64,000 bases of DNA, taken from the NCBI GenBank assembly GCA_016790225.1, contig JAEUOZ010000013.1:34917-98916 (forward strand). The letters are read 5' to 3'. The notes under the pieces were generated by a model. It saw nothing but the letters and a program-made list of their open reading frames with translations. It ran no database searches and was not told the origin of the DNA. Of the stretch, positions 1 to 9,749 are shown in pieces. Numbering within the stretch: the first letter of the stretch is position 1; each line of letters starts with the position of its first letter. Source of the stretch: Rubrivivax sp. Its GTDB lineage: Bacteria; Pseudomonadota; Gammaproteobacteria; Burkholderiales; Burkholderiaceae. A program made the position numbers and the translations under genes.

Positions 1-152
1 GCGTGGTCGTTGACCTTGGACAGCGCATCGAAGCCGTCCTCGGCCAGCAGCACCTCGTGCCCGCCCTGGCGCAGGAAGATCTCGGCGCTGCGGCGGATCG
101 TATTGCTGTCGTCGATGACCAGCACCCGGGCGCCTGGCGTGTTCTCGATCAT
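1..152 (-). CDS. pilG: Response regulator, PilG-like (5' end only, runs off window)
   Basis: Only the first 50 codons are inside the window; the gene continues beyond base 1. The translation begins MIENTPGARVLVIDDSNTIR, which is the beta1-acidic-pocket start of a CheY-type receiver domain (paired Asp after LVI), followed by helix 1 and a GGHEVLLAEDG segment. The DDSNTIRRSAE signature is typical of PilG, the single-domain response regulator of the Pil-Chp twitching-motility system. A neighbouring rubredoxin gene on the same strand is the usual arrangement in Burkholderiales. The phosphorylated Asp lies outside the window, so membership of another CheY-like family cannot be excluded. Confidence 0.8.
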   Translation of the reverse strand, partial: MIENTPGARVLVIDDSNTIRRSAEIFLRQGGHEVLLAEDGFDALSKVNDH

Positions 153-210
153 GTGTGACACCTGTGGATCGCTGATCCGGTGCCGAGCACGGACGCTGCG
201 GCGGGACGGG

Positions 211-384
211 TCAGATCTGTACCATTTCGAAGTCTTCCTTGCGTGCGCCGCACTCGGGACAGGTCCAGTTCATCGGCACATCGCCCCACGCCGTACCGGG
301 CGCGATGCCGTGCTCGGGATCCCCTGCAGCCTCGTCATAGATCCAGCCGCAGATCAGACACATCCAGGTTGTGGCGTTGCTCAC
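211..384 (-). CDS. rubA: Rubredoxin
   Basis: This 57-residue protein is a small cytoplasmic iron-sulphur electron carrier. Four cysteines in two knuckles (C9-x-x-C12 and C42-x-x-C45, the latter in TCPECG) bind one iron atom. Conserved rubredoxin features are visible, including the GWIYDEAAGDP stretch and the IAPGTAWGDVP loop. The start is taken as a GTG at 382-384 because no in-frame ATG lies between it and the upstream region. It is divergent from thiD and lies 58 bp before pilG on the same strand, so the two may be co-transcribed. Length and motif spacing are normal for the family. Confidence 0.93.
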   Translation of the reverse strand: MSNATTWMCLICGWIYDEAAGDPEHGIAPGTAWGDVPMNWTCPECGARKEDFEMVQI

Positions 385-402
385 TTCGGGGACTTCGGAT
401 CA

Positions 403-424
403 CTACAATGATCAACGATTGTAG
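403..424. promoter_or_regulatory. Inverted repeat with facing -10-like hexamers between rubA and thiD
   Basis: CTACAAT (403-409) and ATTGTAG (418-424) form a perfect 7-bp inverted repeat with an 8-bp spacer. Each arm contains TACAAT, a five-of-six match to a sigma-70 -10 hexamer, one pointing towards thiD and one towards rubA. No convincing -35 was found for either, so a divergent promoter pair or an operator is an inference. Confidence 0.35.
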
Positions 425-544
425 CCAGCCGGTCGCAACAAAAAAGCAAGCGAATGTAGGCACCTACGGCCCAATCTTCAGGCTCTGCAGCAACTTTCGC
501 CCACCCCCGTCACGCCCGTTGGCGCCAGGGGTCGAGGACCCTCG

Positions 545-1513
545 ATGAATCCCGAAAGCCCCACCTCCACAGAGCCCGGTGATCCCCAGGCAGAACCCGC
601 GCCGCCCGCCTGCGTGCTGTGCTTCAACGTCAACGATCCCAGCGGCGCCTGCGGCCTGGCGGGCGACACCGCCACCATCGCCGCCATGGGCGCGCATCCG
701 CTGCCGGTGGTCACCTCGCTGCTGATGCGCGACACCGCGGAGATCTTCGACCAGCATGCCATCGATGAGGATGTGGTCATCGAGCAGGCCCGAACCATCC
801 TCGAAGACATCACCGTCTCGGGCTTCAAGGTCGGCTTTCTCGGCACGGCCGATACGGTGAGCGCCGTGGCCGAGATCCTGTCGGACTATGCGGAAGTGCC
901 GCTGGTGGCCTACATGCCCGATCTGAGCTGGCTGGACGAAGACCAGCTCGTGCCCTATGTGGACGCCTACCGCGAGCTGATCCTGCCGGCCACCGAGCTG
1001 CTGGTGGGCAACCACAAGACGCTCACCGATTTCCTGCTGCCCGACTGGGACAGCGAGCGCCCGCCTTCGGCGCGCGAGCTGGCGGTGGCCGCCGGCCAGC
1101 GCGGCACACGCTACGTGCTGGTCACCGGCATCATGCTGCCGGCGCGCGGCGCCGAACAGTTCATCGACAACGTGCTGGCCTCTCCGCAAGGCGCGCTGGC
1201 GGGCGAGAAGTTCGAGCGCTTCGAAGCCGGTTTCGTGGGTTCGGGCGAGACGCTCTCCGCCGCGCTGGCTGCCTTGCTGGCCGCCGGCAGCGAGCTGCAG
1301 TCCGCCGTCGGCGAAGCCCTGGCCTTCCTGGACCAGAGCCTGGATGCCGGCTTCCGGCCCGGCATGGGCAACATCATCCCGGACCGCTTCTTCTGGGCCT
1401 TGCCAGGCCCCGACGACGAAACCGCGGGAGATGCCGAAGACGACACCGGCGGCCTGGCCGGCGCGCCCGATGACAACCCGACGCCCAAGGGAGGGCCGCG
1501 CCGTGTCCACTGA
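545..1513 (+). CDS. thiD: Hydroxymethylpyrimidine kinase / phosphomethylpyrimidine kinase family protein
   Basis: Predicted ThiD, which phosphorylates 4-amino-5-hydroxymethyl-2-methylpyrimidine and its monophosphate in cytoplasmic thiamine synthesis. The N-terminal ribokinase-fold signature [13 protein letters not shown] near residue 30 corresponds to the SDPSGGAGIQAD motif of ThiD, and TGIMLPA and [14 protein letters not shown] lie in the C-terminal half. At 322 residues it is longer than the usual ~270 because of an acidic, low-complexity tail after about residue 285. GAGGA sits six bases before the ATG. The gene overlaps hemL by 11 bp, implying a thiD-hemL operon. Several motif positions differ from canonical ThiD (for example C and L within the glycine loop), so substrate range is less certain. 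Confidence 0.85.
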   Translation: MNPESPTSTEPGDPQAEPAPPACVLCFNVNDPSGACGLAGDTATIAAMGAHPLPVVTSLLMRDTAEIFDQHAIDEDVVIEQARTILEDITVSGFKVGFLGTADTVSAVAEILSDYAEVPLVAYMPDLSWLDEDQLVPYVDAYRELILPATELLVGNHKTLTDFLLPDWDSERPPSARELAVAAGQRGTRYVLVTGIMLPARGAEQFIDNVLASPQGALAGEKFERFEAGFVGSGETLSAALAALLAAGSELQSAVGEALAFLDQSLDAGFRPGMGNIIPDRFFWALPGPDDETAGDAEDDTGGLAGAPDDNPTPKGGPRRVH

Positions 1514-2807
1514 GGTCTCTCGCAACCAGCAACTCTTCGAACGCGCGCAGCAGGTCATCCCCGGCGGCGTCAACTCGCCGGTGCGCGCCTTCCGCGCGGT
1601 CGGCGGCACGCCACGCTTCATCACGCGCGCCGAGGGCGCCTTCATGTGGGACGCCGACGGCCGCCGCTACCTCGACTACATCGGCTCCTGGGGTCCCATG
1701 ATCCTCGGCCACGGCCACCCGGCGGTGCTCGAGGCCGTGCGCGCGGCGGCGGCCGACGGTTTCAGCTTTGGCGCACCCACCGAGCGCGAGATCGAGCTGG
1801 CCGAAGCCATCATGGCACTCGTGCCGGCGGTCGAGCAGATCCGGCTGGTCTCCAGCGGCACCGAGGCGGGCATGAGCGCGCTGCGCCTGGCGCGCGGCTT
1901 CACGGGACGCAGCCGCATCGTCAAGTTCGAAGGCTGCTATCACGGCCATGCCGATGCCTTGCTCGTGAAGGCCGGCTCAGGCCTGGCCACCTTCGGCCAC
2001 CCCACCAGCGCGGGCGTGCCGGCCGAGGTGGTGCAGCACACGCTGGTGCTGGAGTACAACAACCTCCAGCAGATCGAGGAAGTCTTCGCCACGCAGGGCG
2101 ATCAGATCGCCTGCGTGATGATCGAGCCGATCGCCGGCAACATGAATTTTGTGCGCGCCGCCGTGCCCTTCATGAAGCGGCTGCGCGAGCTGTGCACGCA
2201 GCACGGTGCGCTGCTGGTCTTCGACGAGGTGATGACCGGCTTCCGCGTGGCCCTGGGCGGGGCCGCGAGCCTCTATGCGCGCTGGATTCCCGGCTTCCGG
2301 CCGGATCTGTTCGTCTTCGGCAAGGTGATCGGCGGAGGCATGCCGCTGGCCGCCTTCGGAGGCCCGCGCGAGGTGATGCAAAAGCTCGCGCCGCTGGGCC
2401 CGGTCTACCAGGCCGGCACGCTGTCGGGCAACCCGGTGGCCACGGCCTGCGGGCTGGCCACGCTGCGCGAGATCGCGCGGCCCGGCTTCTTCGAGGCGCT
2501 GTCGCAGCGCACGCAGCAGCTGGCCGAGGGTCTGACGGCGGCCGCGCGGGACGCCGGTGTGCCCTTCGTCAGCGATGCCGAAGGCGGCATGTTCGGCTTC
2601 TTCTTCGGCGCCACCTTGCCGCAGAACTACCCTCAGGTAATGGCCACCGACAAGGAGCGCTTCAACCGCTTCTTCCACGGCATGCTGCAGCGCGGCGTCT
2701 ATCTGGCCCCGGCCCTGTACGAAGCCGGCTTCGTGAGCGCCGCGCACACCGAAACCGACATCCAGGCGACGGTGGCGGCCGCCCGCGAAGCGCTGCGCGA
2801 CGCCTGA
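1503..2807 (+). CDS. hemL: Glutamate-1-semialdehyde 2,1-aminomutase
   Basis: HemL is a PLP-dependent aminomutase that converts glutamate-1-semialdehyde to 5-aminolevulinate, the C5-pathway step after HemA, whose gene lies at 37.9 kb. The 434-residue protein starts at a GTG preceded by GGGAGG. It carries the family start [30 protein letters not shown] for cofactor phosphate binding, [10 protein letters not shown], and the Schiff-base lysine K274 in [10 protein letters not shown]. Length equals that of characterised HemL proteins. The 11-bp overlap with thiD suggests translational coupling. Nothing unusual was seen. Confidence 0.97.
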   Translation: MSTEVSRNQQLFERAQQVIPGGVNSPVRAFRAVGGTPRFITRAEGAFMWDADGRRYLDYIGSWGPMILGHGHPAVLEAVRAAAADGFSFGAPTEREIELAEAIMALVPAVEQIRLVSSGTEAGMSALRLARGFTGRSRIVKFEGCYHGHADALLVKAGSGLATFGHPTSAGVPAEVVQHTLVLEYNNLQQIEEVFATQGDQIACVMIEPIAGNMNFVRAAVPFMKRLRELCTQHGALLVFDEVMTGFRVALGGAASLYARWIPGFRPDLFVFGKVIGGGMPLAAFGGPREVMQKLAPLGPVYQAGTLSGNPVATACGLATLREIARPGFFEALSQRTQQLAEGLTAAARDAGVPFVSDAEGGMFGFFFGATLPQNYPQVMATDKERFNRFFHGMLQRGVYLAPALYEAGFVSAAHTETDIQATVAAAREALRDA

Positions 2808-2843
2808 GCGCGAGGCAGCCGCCGATGATCCGGGCGGCGTGAG

Positions 2844-2899
2844 CTCAGGCCGGTGATGTCAAGCCGGCGAACTCAGGCCGGCGATGTCAAGCCGGTGAC
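2844..2899. repeat. Tandem 28-bp duplication at the end of the DUF6152 gene
   Basis: Copies at 2844-2871 and 2872-2899 share 28-bp units that begin CTCAGGCCGG and differ at only a few positions. The second copy contains the stop codon of the minus-strand DUF6152 gene, so the duplication repeats the end of that reading frame in its downstream flank. Confidence 0.75.
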
Positions 2900-3357
2900 G
2901 AGCGCAGGCCGTAGATCGCTCCGCCGACGAAGAGGTATTCGGCACGCAGCACAGCGTCGCCCTTCTCGCCCGCAAAGGTGAAGCCCAGTACGCCCAGCCG
3001 CTCGCCGGCCTTCAGCTCAGGCACTTTCCAGGCTTCCATGCGGGTGAGCGGTGCCAGCTCGACGAGCCAGCGCTTGTCCGCTCGGGTGGGCAGTTGGGCA
3101 GCCTTCAGCAGCGCGGCGCCGTCCACCGGCGCGGTCTGCGGCGGCAGGGCCCGCTGCGCGAGGTCGGCCGGCAGCTTCAGGCCGGCCATCAGCTCCAGCT
3201 CAAGTTCCGCGTGCGGGTTGCGCCAGCGCACACGCGCCGCCGTGCCTTCCAGATAGATCGGCCGCGCCTGATCGAAGCTGCTCCAGCCGTGGTGCGCCCG
3301 GGCCACCGAGACGAAGCCCGTGCCGGCCAGGGCGAGGAGAAGAGTGCGTCGGTCCAT
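2887..3357 (-). CDS. DUF6152 family exported protein
   Basis: This 156-residue protein has a short signal peptide (MDRRTLLLALAGTGFVSVARA) followed at once by the HHGW motif (residues 22-25) typical of the DUF6152 family. Tryptophan and asparagine residues in VRWRNPHAELEL are also family-like. Function is not established; members are small periplasmic proteins often next to a DUF6644 membrane protein, as here. An ATG-initiated start is used; a longer frame upstream lacks a signal-like N-terminus. The gene lies 43 bp downstream of the DUF6644 gene, so both are probably one transcript. The last codons lie in a tandem repeat. Confidence 0.8.
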   Translation of the reverse strand: MDRRTLLLALAGTGFVSVARAHHGWSSFDQARPIYLEGTAARVRWRNPHAELELELMAGLKLPADLAQRALPPQTAPVDGAALLKAAQLPTRADKRWLVELAPLTRMEAWKVPELKAGERLGVLGFTFAGEKGDAVLRAEYLFVGGAIYGLRSSPA

Positions 3358-3400
3358 GGCAAACCTTTCGACGTGTGACGGGCGCGCCGGGCGCTGGCCT

Positions 3401-3850
3401 TCAAGCATAGGCAATCCAGCGCCCACAGGCGATCACGGCCACCCAAAGCCCCAGCGACAGGGCGGTCTGCGCGCGGGCCATCGCATCCAGCTTGACGAGG
3501 CCATCACGCAGGTGAAACACCACCGCGTTCACGCCGGCCAGCGTGAGCAGCAGCAGCTTGATGACGAAGGCGCGATTGGCCAGGAGTTCGCCGGGGTTGG
3601 TGGCAAACATGACCAGGCCCGAGGCCGCAATCAGGCCAAAGCCCGCCACGCTCAGCGGCAGCGCCAGGCGCGCCAGGGCCTTGGGCGAAAGCTCGGCGCC
3701 GCGCCCCCAGACGCGCAGTTCCAGCAGCGCCAGGTTGCCGACCAGCAGCGCGATGCCGACGATGTGCACGACTTCCAGCGCCGGGTAGGCCCAGCTGCTG
3801 CGGGCGATGCCATCGAAGAGCGCCACGGCGGGCAGGACCGGGGGTTCCAT
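3401..3850 (-). CDS. DUF6644 family integral membrane protein
   Basis: This 149-residue, very hydrophobic protein has about four membrane segments (around residues 22-45, 65-82, 92-110 and 128-146). Features include the histidine-bearing first helix ALEVVHIVGIALLVG and the FHLRDGL turn, which fit DUF6644. A role with the co-encoded DUF6152 protein, perhaps a haem- or copper-linked membrane function, is only an inference from the conserved pairing and the histidines. It is divergent from mpl, with 62 bp between the starts. No biochemical function can be assigned. Confidence 0.75.
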   Translation of the reverse strand: MEPPVLPAVALFDGIARSSWAYPALEVVHIVGIALLVGNLALLELRVWGRGAELSPKALARLALPLSVAGFGLIAASGLVMFATNPGELLANRAFVIKLLLLTLAGVNAVVFHLRDGLVKLDAMARAQTALSLGLWVAVIACGRWIAYA

Positions 3851-3912
3851 CCGTCGAGCCTACCAGCGTCGATGCGGGCGACGCAGGCTTTCACATCGGG
3901 TATCTTTGCGTC

Positions 3913-5277
3913 ATGCATCTTCACATCCTGGGCATCTGCGGCACGTTCATGGGTGGCATCGCGGCCATCGCGCGCGAGGCCGGTCACCGGGTGACGGGCT
4001 GCGACACCAACGTCTATCCGCCGATGAGCGACCAGCTGCGCGCGCTGGGCATCGATCTCATCGAAGGCTTCGAAGCCGATCAGCTGGCACTCAAGCCCGA
4101 TGTGTTCGTCGTCGGCAACGTCGTCAAGCGCGGCATGCCGCTGATGGAGGCGATCCTTGACGACGGGGCGCGCTACACCAGCGGCCCGCAGTGGCTGGCC
4201 GAGCAGGTGCTGCAGGGCCGGCATGTGCTGGCGGTGGCCGGCACGCATGGCAAGACCAGCACCTCGTCGATGCTGGCCTGGATCCTCGAGTCAGCCGGCC
4301 TGCAACCCGGCTTCCTGATCGGCGGCGTGCCGCAGAATTTCGGCATCTCGGCACGCCTGGGCAGCGGCCGCAGCTTCGTCATCGAGGCGGACGAGTACGA
4401 CACCGCACTTTTCGACAAGCGCAGCAAGTTCGTGCATTACCGTCCGCGCACGGCGGTGCTGAACAACCTGGAGTACGACCACGCCGACATCTTCCCGGAC
4501 CTGGCCTCCATCGAGACGCAGTTCCATCACCTGGTACGCACCCTGCCCTCACGCGGCCGCCTGCTGGTGAATGCCCGCGACGAAGCCCTGCAGCGCGTGC
4601 TGCAGCGCGGCTGCTGGAGCGAGGTACAGCGCTTCGGCACGCGGCGCGAAGAGCCCGGTGGCCTGTGCGCGCGCGGTGATCCGCAGAGCTTCGATGTGCT
4701 GCGCGGCAGCCTGCGCCTGGGCCGCGTGGAGTGGGAACAGCTGGGTGAGCACAACCAGCTCAATGCGCTGGCCGCCATCGGCGCGGCCGAACATGTCGGT
4801 GTGCCGCCGGCCCAGGCGACGGCGGCGCTGGCACGCTTCCAGAACGTGCGGCGGCGCATGGAGCTGCGCGGCGAAGCCGCGGGCGTGAAGGTCTACGACG
4901 ACTTTGCGCACCATCCCAGCGCCATGCGCACCACCGTCAACGGCCTGCGCCGCAAGGTGGGCCTGCAGCGCATCCTGGCGGTCTTCGAGCCGCGCTCCAA
5001 CACCATGAAGCTGGGTGCCATGAAGGCCCAGCTGCCCTGGTCGCTGGAAGAGGCGGACCTCAGCTTCTGCCTGCAGGGCCCCTGGGGCTGGAGCGCAGCC
5101 GAGGCGCTGGCGCCGATGGGCAGCAAGGCGATGGTGGCCGACAGCGTGGACGCGCTCGTGGCCTTGATCCTGCGTCATGTGCGCGCCGGCGACCACGTGC
5201 TGTGCATGAGCAACGGCGGCTTCGGCGGCATCCACGATCAGCTCTTGAAGGCGCTCGCCGCCCGCGTTGCGGGCTGA
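3913..5277 (+). CDS. mpl: UDP-MurNAc:L-Ala-gamma-D-Glu-meso-DAP ligase
   Basis: Mpl recycles murein by attaching the tripeptide L-Ala-gamma-D-Glu-meso-DAP, released during wall turnover, to UDP-MurNAc in the cytoplasm. The 454-residue protein has the Mur-ligase architecture: N-terminal Rossmann region (HILGICGTFMGGIA), ATP-binding GTHGKTST near residue 115, the central ligase segment with VIEADEYDTALFDKRSKF, and the C-terminal domain with YDDFAHHPSA and FEPRSNTMKLG. The EADEYDTA form separates Mpl from MurC. It partners functionally with AmpD at 26.4 kb. A TATCTT hexamer ends seven bases before the ATG and no Shine-Dalgarno is visible, so a leaderless message is possible. Confidence 0.96.
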   Translation: MHLHILGICGTFMGGIAAIAREAGHRVTGCDTNVYPPMSDQLRALGIDLIEGFEADQLALKPDVFVVGNVVKRGMPLMEAILDDGARYTSGPQWLAEQVLQGRHVLAVAGTHGKTSTSSMLAWILESAGLQPGFLIGGVPQNFGISARLGSGRSFVIEADEYDTALFDKRSKFVHYRPRTAVLNNLEYDHADIFPDLASIETQFHHLVRTLPSRGRLLVNARDEALQRVLQRGCWSEVQRFGTRREEPGGLCARGDPQSFDVLRGSLRLGRVEWEQLGEHNQLNALAAIGAAEHVGVPPAQATAALARFQNVRRRMELRGEAAGVKVYDDFAHHPSAMRTTVNGLRRKVGLQRILAVFEPRSNTMKLGAMKAQLPWSLEEADLSFCLQGPWGWSAAEALAPMGSKAMVADSVDALVALILRHVRAGDHVLCMSNGGFGGIHDQLLKALAARVAG

Positions 5278-5473
5278 GGGTCTGCCAGGATCGTGGGCGG
5301 CAGACATCGGCCGTCCGGGCGGGACCGGCCTCAAGCGCGCGGGGCGGGCGTCACCGGGTCCTGTCACGCCCTGCCGCCGGCTGGCCGACTCAAGCGGGTA
5401 TTCGTCGCAAACCCCAGGGCGTCGCTGCGGCGCTTCGGCTATGGTGGCGGGCTTGCTCCAGCCTGACCCAACC

Positions 5474-8329
5474 ATGACGACTGCTTCTGCTCTGCCCTTC
5501 CCGCGCCCCTGGCTTGGCGCCGCCGTGGTGCTGGCCCTCGCGGGCTGCGCCAATGTGCCCACCGCGGGCACGCCGGGTGCACCAGCGATGCCTGGCACGC
5601 CGCCTGCTGCGGCCGGCACGCCATCCGCCCCGGCTGCTGCGAAGCCCGCGGCTGCCGCGCCCGCCGTCGCCACGGGCAGCACCCCTGCGGCCGCCCCCGC
5701 AGCCGCCGGCGGCCCCGCCGCTGCGACGCCCCCGGGCGCGGCCGCCGCTGCGCGCCCGCCGGCACCGGGCACACCGCCGCCCTTTGCCGAAGTGACGCGC
5801 CAGGCGCAATCCAAGCCCGGCTTCCTGGCCGTGTGGACGCGCGACGAGAAGACCTGGCTGGAGATCCCGGCCGAGCTGCTGGACAAGCCTTTCTTCCTGG
5901 GCTCGTCCGTGGCGGGCGGCCTGGGCGACCGGATGTTCTTTCCGGGCCTGATGGGGCGCGAGCATGTGGTCAAGCTGCGCCGCTCCGGCGACAGCGTGCA
6001 GCTGGTGGCAGTAAACCTCGGCGTGCGTGCGCCGGCCGGCACGCCGCTGTCGCGGGCGCTGGCCGAAAGCTATTCCGACAGCCTGCTGGCCGCCGCGCCG
6101 CTGGCCGCCGCGCCACACCCGGAGCGCAAGTCGCTGCTGGTGGATGCCCAGGTGCTGCTGGGCGGAGACCTGTCCGGCACGCAGACCTGGCTGGAGATGT
6201 CTTACCGTTTGCCTTATGCGCTGGATCGCGCCAACGGCCGCATCGAACGCGTGCGCACCTCGGATCAGGGAACCATGATCACGATGCGCAACCACTATGG
6301 CATTCCCAAGCTGCCGGCGCCGCCGGTGCTGATGCCCGGTGCGCCGCCGCCCAATCCGGCCGCGATGCCCAACCCGCCGGCCAACCTGCCTGACGCGCGC
6401 AGCCTGTTTCTGGGCATCGCCTACACGCTGGCGCCGCTGCCCGCCACGCCGATGAAGACACGCCTGGCCGATCCGCGGGTAGGCTACTTCACCGATGGCT
6501 TCCGCGATCTGGCCAATGACCAGGGCGGCGATCGCCGCACCCACTTCATCAACCGCTGGCGCCTGGAGAAGAAGGACCCGGCGGCCGCGGTCTCCGAGCC
6601 CAAGCAGCCGATCCGCGTGGTGATGGACCGCAACATCCCGGTCAAGTGGCGCGAGCCCGTGCGCGCCGGGGTCCTGGAATGGAACAAGGCCTTCGAGAAA
6701 GCCGGCATCCGCCAGGCCATCGCGCTGGAGCAGCAGAGCGACAGCGACGACGGCTCCAGCCTGGAAGGCCTGGGCATCCTGGCGGTGCGCTGGTTTGTGC
6801 AGGAAGGCCCGGGCGCGACGGCCGTGGGCCCCAGCCAGAGCGATCCGCGCACCGGCGAGATCCTGCGGGGCGCGGCCATCGTGCCGGAAAACTGGGCGCG
6901 CCTGTTCCGTGCCCGCGTGGCCGATGTGCAGCCGCGCCTGGCCGAAGGCTCGGCGTCGCTGCAGGCCAGCTTCGGCGGTGGCGGCGCTGACGGCGCGGCG
7001 CACTGCGATCACGCCAATGCCATGCTGGAGCAATCGCAGTTTGCCTTTGCCCTGCTGGTCGAGCGCGGCACGATCGCGCCCGACGGCCCGCAGGCCGATG
7101 CCTTCATCGCTGCCGCCTTGAAGGACGTGACCATGCACGAGGTCGGCCATGCGCTCGGCCTGCGCCACAACTTCCGCGCGTCCACGGGCGTCACGCTCGC
7201 GCAGCTGCGCGATCCGCGCTTCGTGGCCGAGCGGGGCGTCTCCAACTCGGTGATGGATTACAACGCGCTCAATACGCCGTTGGCCAACGAGGCGGTCACG
7301 GCCTACCACATGGGCGTGCTGGGGGTCTATGACCATTGGGCGATCGAATACGGCTACAAGGAGCTGCCCGCCGCCACCGAACAGCAGGATCTGGCGGCCA
7401 TCGCCGCACGCTCCGCGACGGACCCCAACCTCGCCTTCGGCACGGATGAGGACATCGCCAACGGCGATCCGATGATCAACCAGCGCGATGCCGGCGACGA
7501 CCCGCTGGCCTTTGCCCAGCGGCAGATGAAGCTCAGCCGCGAACTCTGGGATCGTTCGCAGGCACGCGCACTGACCGGCGGCGAAGACCTGACCGCGATG
7601 CGCCGCAACCTGGAGCGCGGCATGGCGGGCGTGGCGGCCAACGTGTCCTTGCTCAGCAAGTATGTCGGTGGCGTCTATACCGCCCGCGCGCTGGGCGGCA
7701 ACCAGACCGCCCTGGTGACGCCGGTGCCGGCCGACAAGCAGCGCCAGGCGCTGACCGTGCTGCTGGACGAGGTGCTGTCCGGCACAAGCTTCCGCTTCGA
7801 TCCGCGCTTCCTCACGCGGCTGGGCATCGAGCCGCATGACCGCTGGCAGGGCCAGGGGCGCCCGCCGCTGAACCCGGATTTCAGCCTGGGCACCGTGGTG
7901 CTGGAGATCCAGCGCGCCGCGCTGGACGGGCTGATGTCGGATACCAAGGCACTGCGCCTGGCCGACGCCGAGACCAAGGTCGCCGATCCCAAGAGCGTGC
8001 CCAGCTACGCCGAGGTGCAGGAACGACTGAACGCCGCGGTGTGGTCCGAACTGAAGGCCGCCGGCAAGGAGCGCACCATCGACAGCCTGCGCCGCACCCT
8101 GCAGCGCGAGCACGTGAAGCGCCTGGTCACCGGGCTCGTGCGGCCCTCGTCTTCGGTGGCCGCCGATGTCCGGGCCGTGCACCGCATGGTGGCCCAGCAG
8201 CTGGAGGCCGATCTGAAGAAGGCGCTGGCCGGCGGCGGCTGGACCGGCATCGCGCGGGCGCACCTGATCGACAGCCAGGCGGCGCTGGCCGAAGCGCTGC
8301 GCGCGCCGCTGGTCAAGCAGGGCGCCTGA
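5474..8329 (+). CDS. Zinc-dependent metalloprotease lipoprotein (DUF5117-type)
   Basis: This 951-residue putative secreted or outer-membrane protease starts at the ATG giving MTTASALPFP, followed by a signal peptide ending in a lipobox (VLALAGC), so lipidation at the cysteine is expected. Residues ~30-105 form an alanine/proline-rich linker. A DUF5118/5117-like region follows. The metzincin zinc site is H555-E-V-G-H559-A-L-G-L-R-H565, with a SVMDYN Met-turn about 40 residues later. The C-terminal ~300 residues are helical and match the extended domain of this family. Substrate is unknown. The upstream 196-bp gap shows no other gene. Confidence 0.88.
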   Translation: MTTASALPFPRPWLGAAVVLALAGCANVPTAGTPGAPAMPGTPPAAAGTPSAPAAAKPAAAAPAVATGSTPAAAPAAAGGPAAATPPGAAAAARPPAPGTPPPFAEVTRQAQSKPGFLAVWTRDEKTWLEIPAELLDKPFFLGSSVAGGLGDRMFFPGLMGREHVVKLRRSGDSVQLVAVNLGVRAPAGTPLSRALAESYSDSLLAAAPLAAAPHPERKSLLVDAQVLLGGDLSGTQTWLEMSYRLPYALDRANGRIERVRTSDQGTMITMRNHYGIPKLPAPPVLMPGAPPPNPAAMPNPPANLPDARSLFLGIAYTLAPLPATPMKTRLADPRVGYFTDGFRDLANDQGGDRRTHFINRWRLEKKDPAAAVSEPKQPIRVVMDRNIPVKWREPVRAGVLEWNKAFEKAGIRQAIALEQQSDSDDGSSLEGLGILAVRWFVQEGPGATAVGPSQSDPRTGEILRGAAIVPENWARLFRARVADVQPRLAEGSASLQASFGGGGADGAAHCDHANAMLEQSQFAFALLVERGTIAPDGPQADAFIAAALKDVTMHEVGHALGLRHNFRASTGVTLAQLRDPRFVAERGVSNSVMDYNALNTPLANEAVTAYHMGVLGVYDHWAIEYGYKELPAATEQQDLAAIAARSATDPNLAFGTDEDIANGDPMINQRDAGDDPLAFAQRQMKLSRELWDRSQARALTGGEDLTAMRRNLERGMAGVAANVSLLSKYVGGVYTARALGGNQTALVTPVPADKQRQALTVLLDEVLSGTSFRFDPRFLTRLGIEPHDRWQGQGRPPLNPDFSLGTVVLEIQRAALDGLMSDTKALRLADAETKVADPKSVPSYAEVQERLNAAVWSELKAAGKERTIDSLRRTLQREHVKRLVTGLVRPSSSVAADVRAVHRMVAQQLEADLKKALAGGGWTGIARAHLIDSQAALAEALRAPLVKQGA

Positions 8330-8333
8330 GGGC

Positions 8334-8927
8334 GTGGTGCAGCGCCCCACGCAGCTGCTGTACCTGCACGGCTTCCGCTCTTCGCCGAAGTCGTTCAAGG
8401 CGCAGCGGCTGCTCGCCTGGCTGGCTGCCCACCAGCCGCAGGTGCAGGCCTGGTGCCCGCAGCTGCCGCCATCGCCGCGCGAAGCGATGGCTCTGGTGCA
8501 GGCGGGCACGGCGGACTGGCCGGCCTCGGGGCCCGTGGTGCTGGGCAGCTCGCTGGGCGGCTTCTATGCCAGCTGGGTGTCGCGGCAGCGCGGGTGGCCT
8601 GCCGTGCTGATCAATCCCGCGGTCAATCCGGCACGTGACCTGGCGGCCGCCATCGGCGAGCAGACCGCCTTTCACGATCCGGCCGAGCGCTTCTTCTTCC
8701 ACCCGGCCTACGTGGACGAGCTGCGCGCGCTGACCCTGCCGCCCGGCCCGCCGGCCGCGCCCACGATGGGCCTCTTCGCCACCGGCGACGAGGTGCTGGA
8801 CTGGCGCGAGATGGTGGCGCAGCACGCCGGTGCGAACATTCGCCTGATCGAAGGCAGCGATCACGCGCTGAGCGACTTCGACCAGCATCTCCCCCACATC
8901 CTCCAGTTTCTGAACTTATGCGACTGA
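8334..8927 (+). CDS. YqiA/YcfP family alpha/beta-hydrolase (putative esterase)
   Basis: This 197-residue alpha/beta hydrolase has the N-terminal [17 protein letters not shown] oxyanion-loop motif and the nucleophile elbow [12 protein letters not shown]. The catalytic His is likely in GSDHALSDF near the C-terminus and an acid in [10 protein letters not shown]. Length matches YqiA. The start is a GTG four bases after the metalloprotease stop, so the two genes are probably co-transcribed, and its last ten bases overlap the next gene. Natural substrate is unknown; the family hydrolyses short acyl esters. Confidence 0.88.
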   Translation: MVQRPTQLLYLHGFRSSPKSFKAQRLLAWLAAHQPQVQAWCPQLPPSPREAMALVQAGTADWPASGPVVLGSSLGGFYASWVSRQRGWPAVLINPAVNPARDLAAAIGEQTAFHDPAERFFFHPAYVDELRALTLPPGPPAAPTMGLFATGDEVLDWREMVAQHAGANIRLIEGSDHALSDFDQHLPHILQFLNLCD

Positions 8928-9658
8928 AGCACAAGGTCTCCGTGATCACCGGCGCAGCCCAGGGCATCGGCCTGGCGACGGCGCTGAAGTTTGCCGAGGA
9001 AGGCGCCAGCGTCGTCGTCTGCGACATGAAGCCCGAGGGCGTGGACGCTGCCGTGGCGATGGTTCGCGCCCGCGGCGCACAGGCCCTGGGCTTTGCGCTC
9101 AACGTGAGCGACCGTGCGGCGCTGGACCTGATGGCCGCGCAGGTCAAGGAGCGTTTTGCCAGCATCGACGTGCTGGTCAACAACGCGGGCATCACCCGCG
9201 ACGCGCGGCTGCAGAAGATGACGCTGGAGCAGTTCGACAGCGTCATCGAGGTCAACCTGCGCGGCGTGTTCCACGCCACGCAGGCCGTGCTGCCGGCGAT
9301 GCTGGAGCAGCAATCCGGCGTGATCCTCAATGCCTCCAGCGTGGTGGGGATCTATGGCAACTTCGGTCAGACCAACTACGCGGCCAGCAAGTTCGGCGTG
9401 ATCGGCTTCACCAAGACCTGGAGCCGCGAGCTCGGGCCCAAGGGCATCCGCGTCAACGCCGTCGCACCCGGGTTCGTCGAGACGCCGATCCTGGCCACCA
9501 TTCCGGACAAGGTGATGCAGCAGATGCGCGAGCAGGTGCCCCTGCACCGCCTGGGCCGCCCGGAAGAGATCGCCAACGTCTACGCCTTTCTGGCCAGCGA
9601 CGAAGCCAGCTACATCAACGGCGCGGTGATCGAGGTCTCCGGCGGCATGACGGTCTGA
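8918..9658 (+). CDS. fabG: 3-oxoacyl-ACP reductase FabG-type short-chain dehydrogenase
   Basis: This 246-residue classical SDR has the NAD(P)-binding [11 protein letters not shown], the NNAG motif, catalytic Ser in NASSVVG, and YAASK (Tyr and Lys of the active site). The sequence is close to FabG, which reduces beta-ketoacyl-ACP during fatty-acid elongation. It lies outside the usual fabD-fabG-acpP cluster, so it may be a paralogue with another 3-oxoacyl or PHB-type substrate. It overlaps the preceding esterase gene by 10 bp. Confidence 0.85.
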   Translation: MRLKHKVSVITGAAQGIGLATALKFAEEGASVVVCDMKPEGVDAAVAMVRARGAQALGFALNVSDRAALDLMAAQVKERFASIDVLVNNAGITRDARLQKMTLEQFDSVIEVNLRGVFHATQAVLPAMLEQQSGVILNASSVVGIYGNFGQTNYAASKFGVIGFTKTWSRELGPKGIRVNAVAPGFVETPILATIPDKVMQQMREQVPLHRLGRPEEIANVYAFLASDEASYINGAVIEVSGGMTV

Positions 9659-9749
9659 TACAGACTCGCGCGGCCAGCGCCACACGCGGTTAGGGATGAG
9701 CGCGGCTTGCGGCCGCCGCCGCGCGCCGCAGCGGTGACAATCCGCGCCG

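Noticed and set aside
5390..8509. A 1039-codon minus-strand frame opposite the metalloprotease
   Set aside because: Biased His/Gln/Arg/Gly translation without domains; the plus strand has a lipobox, zinc site and family features.
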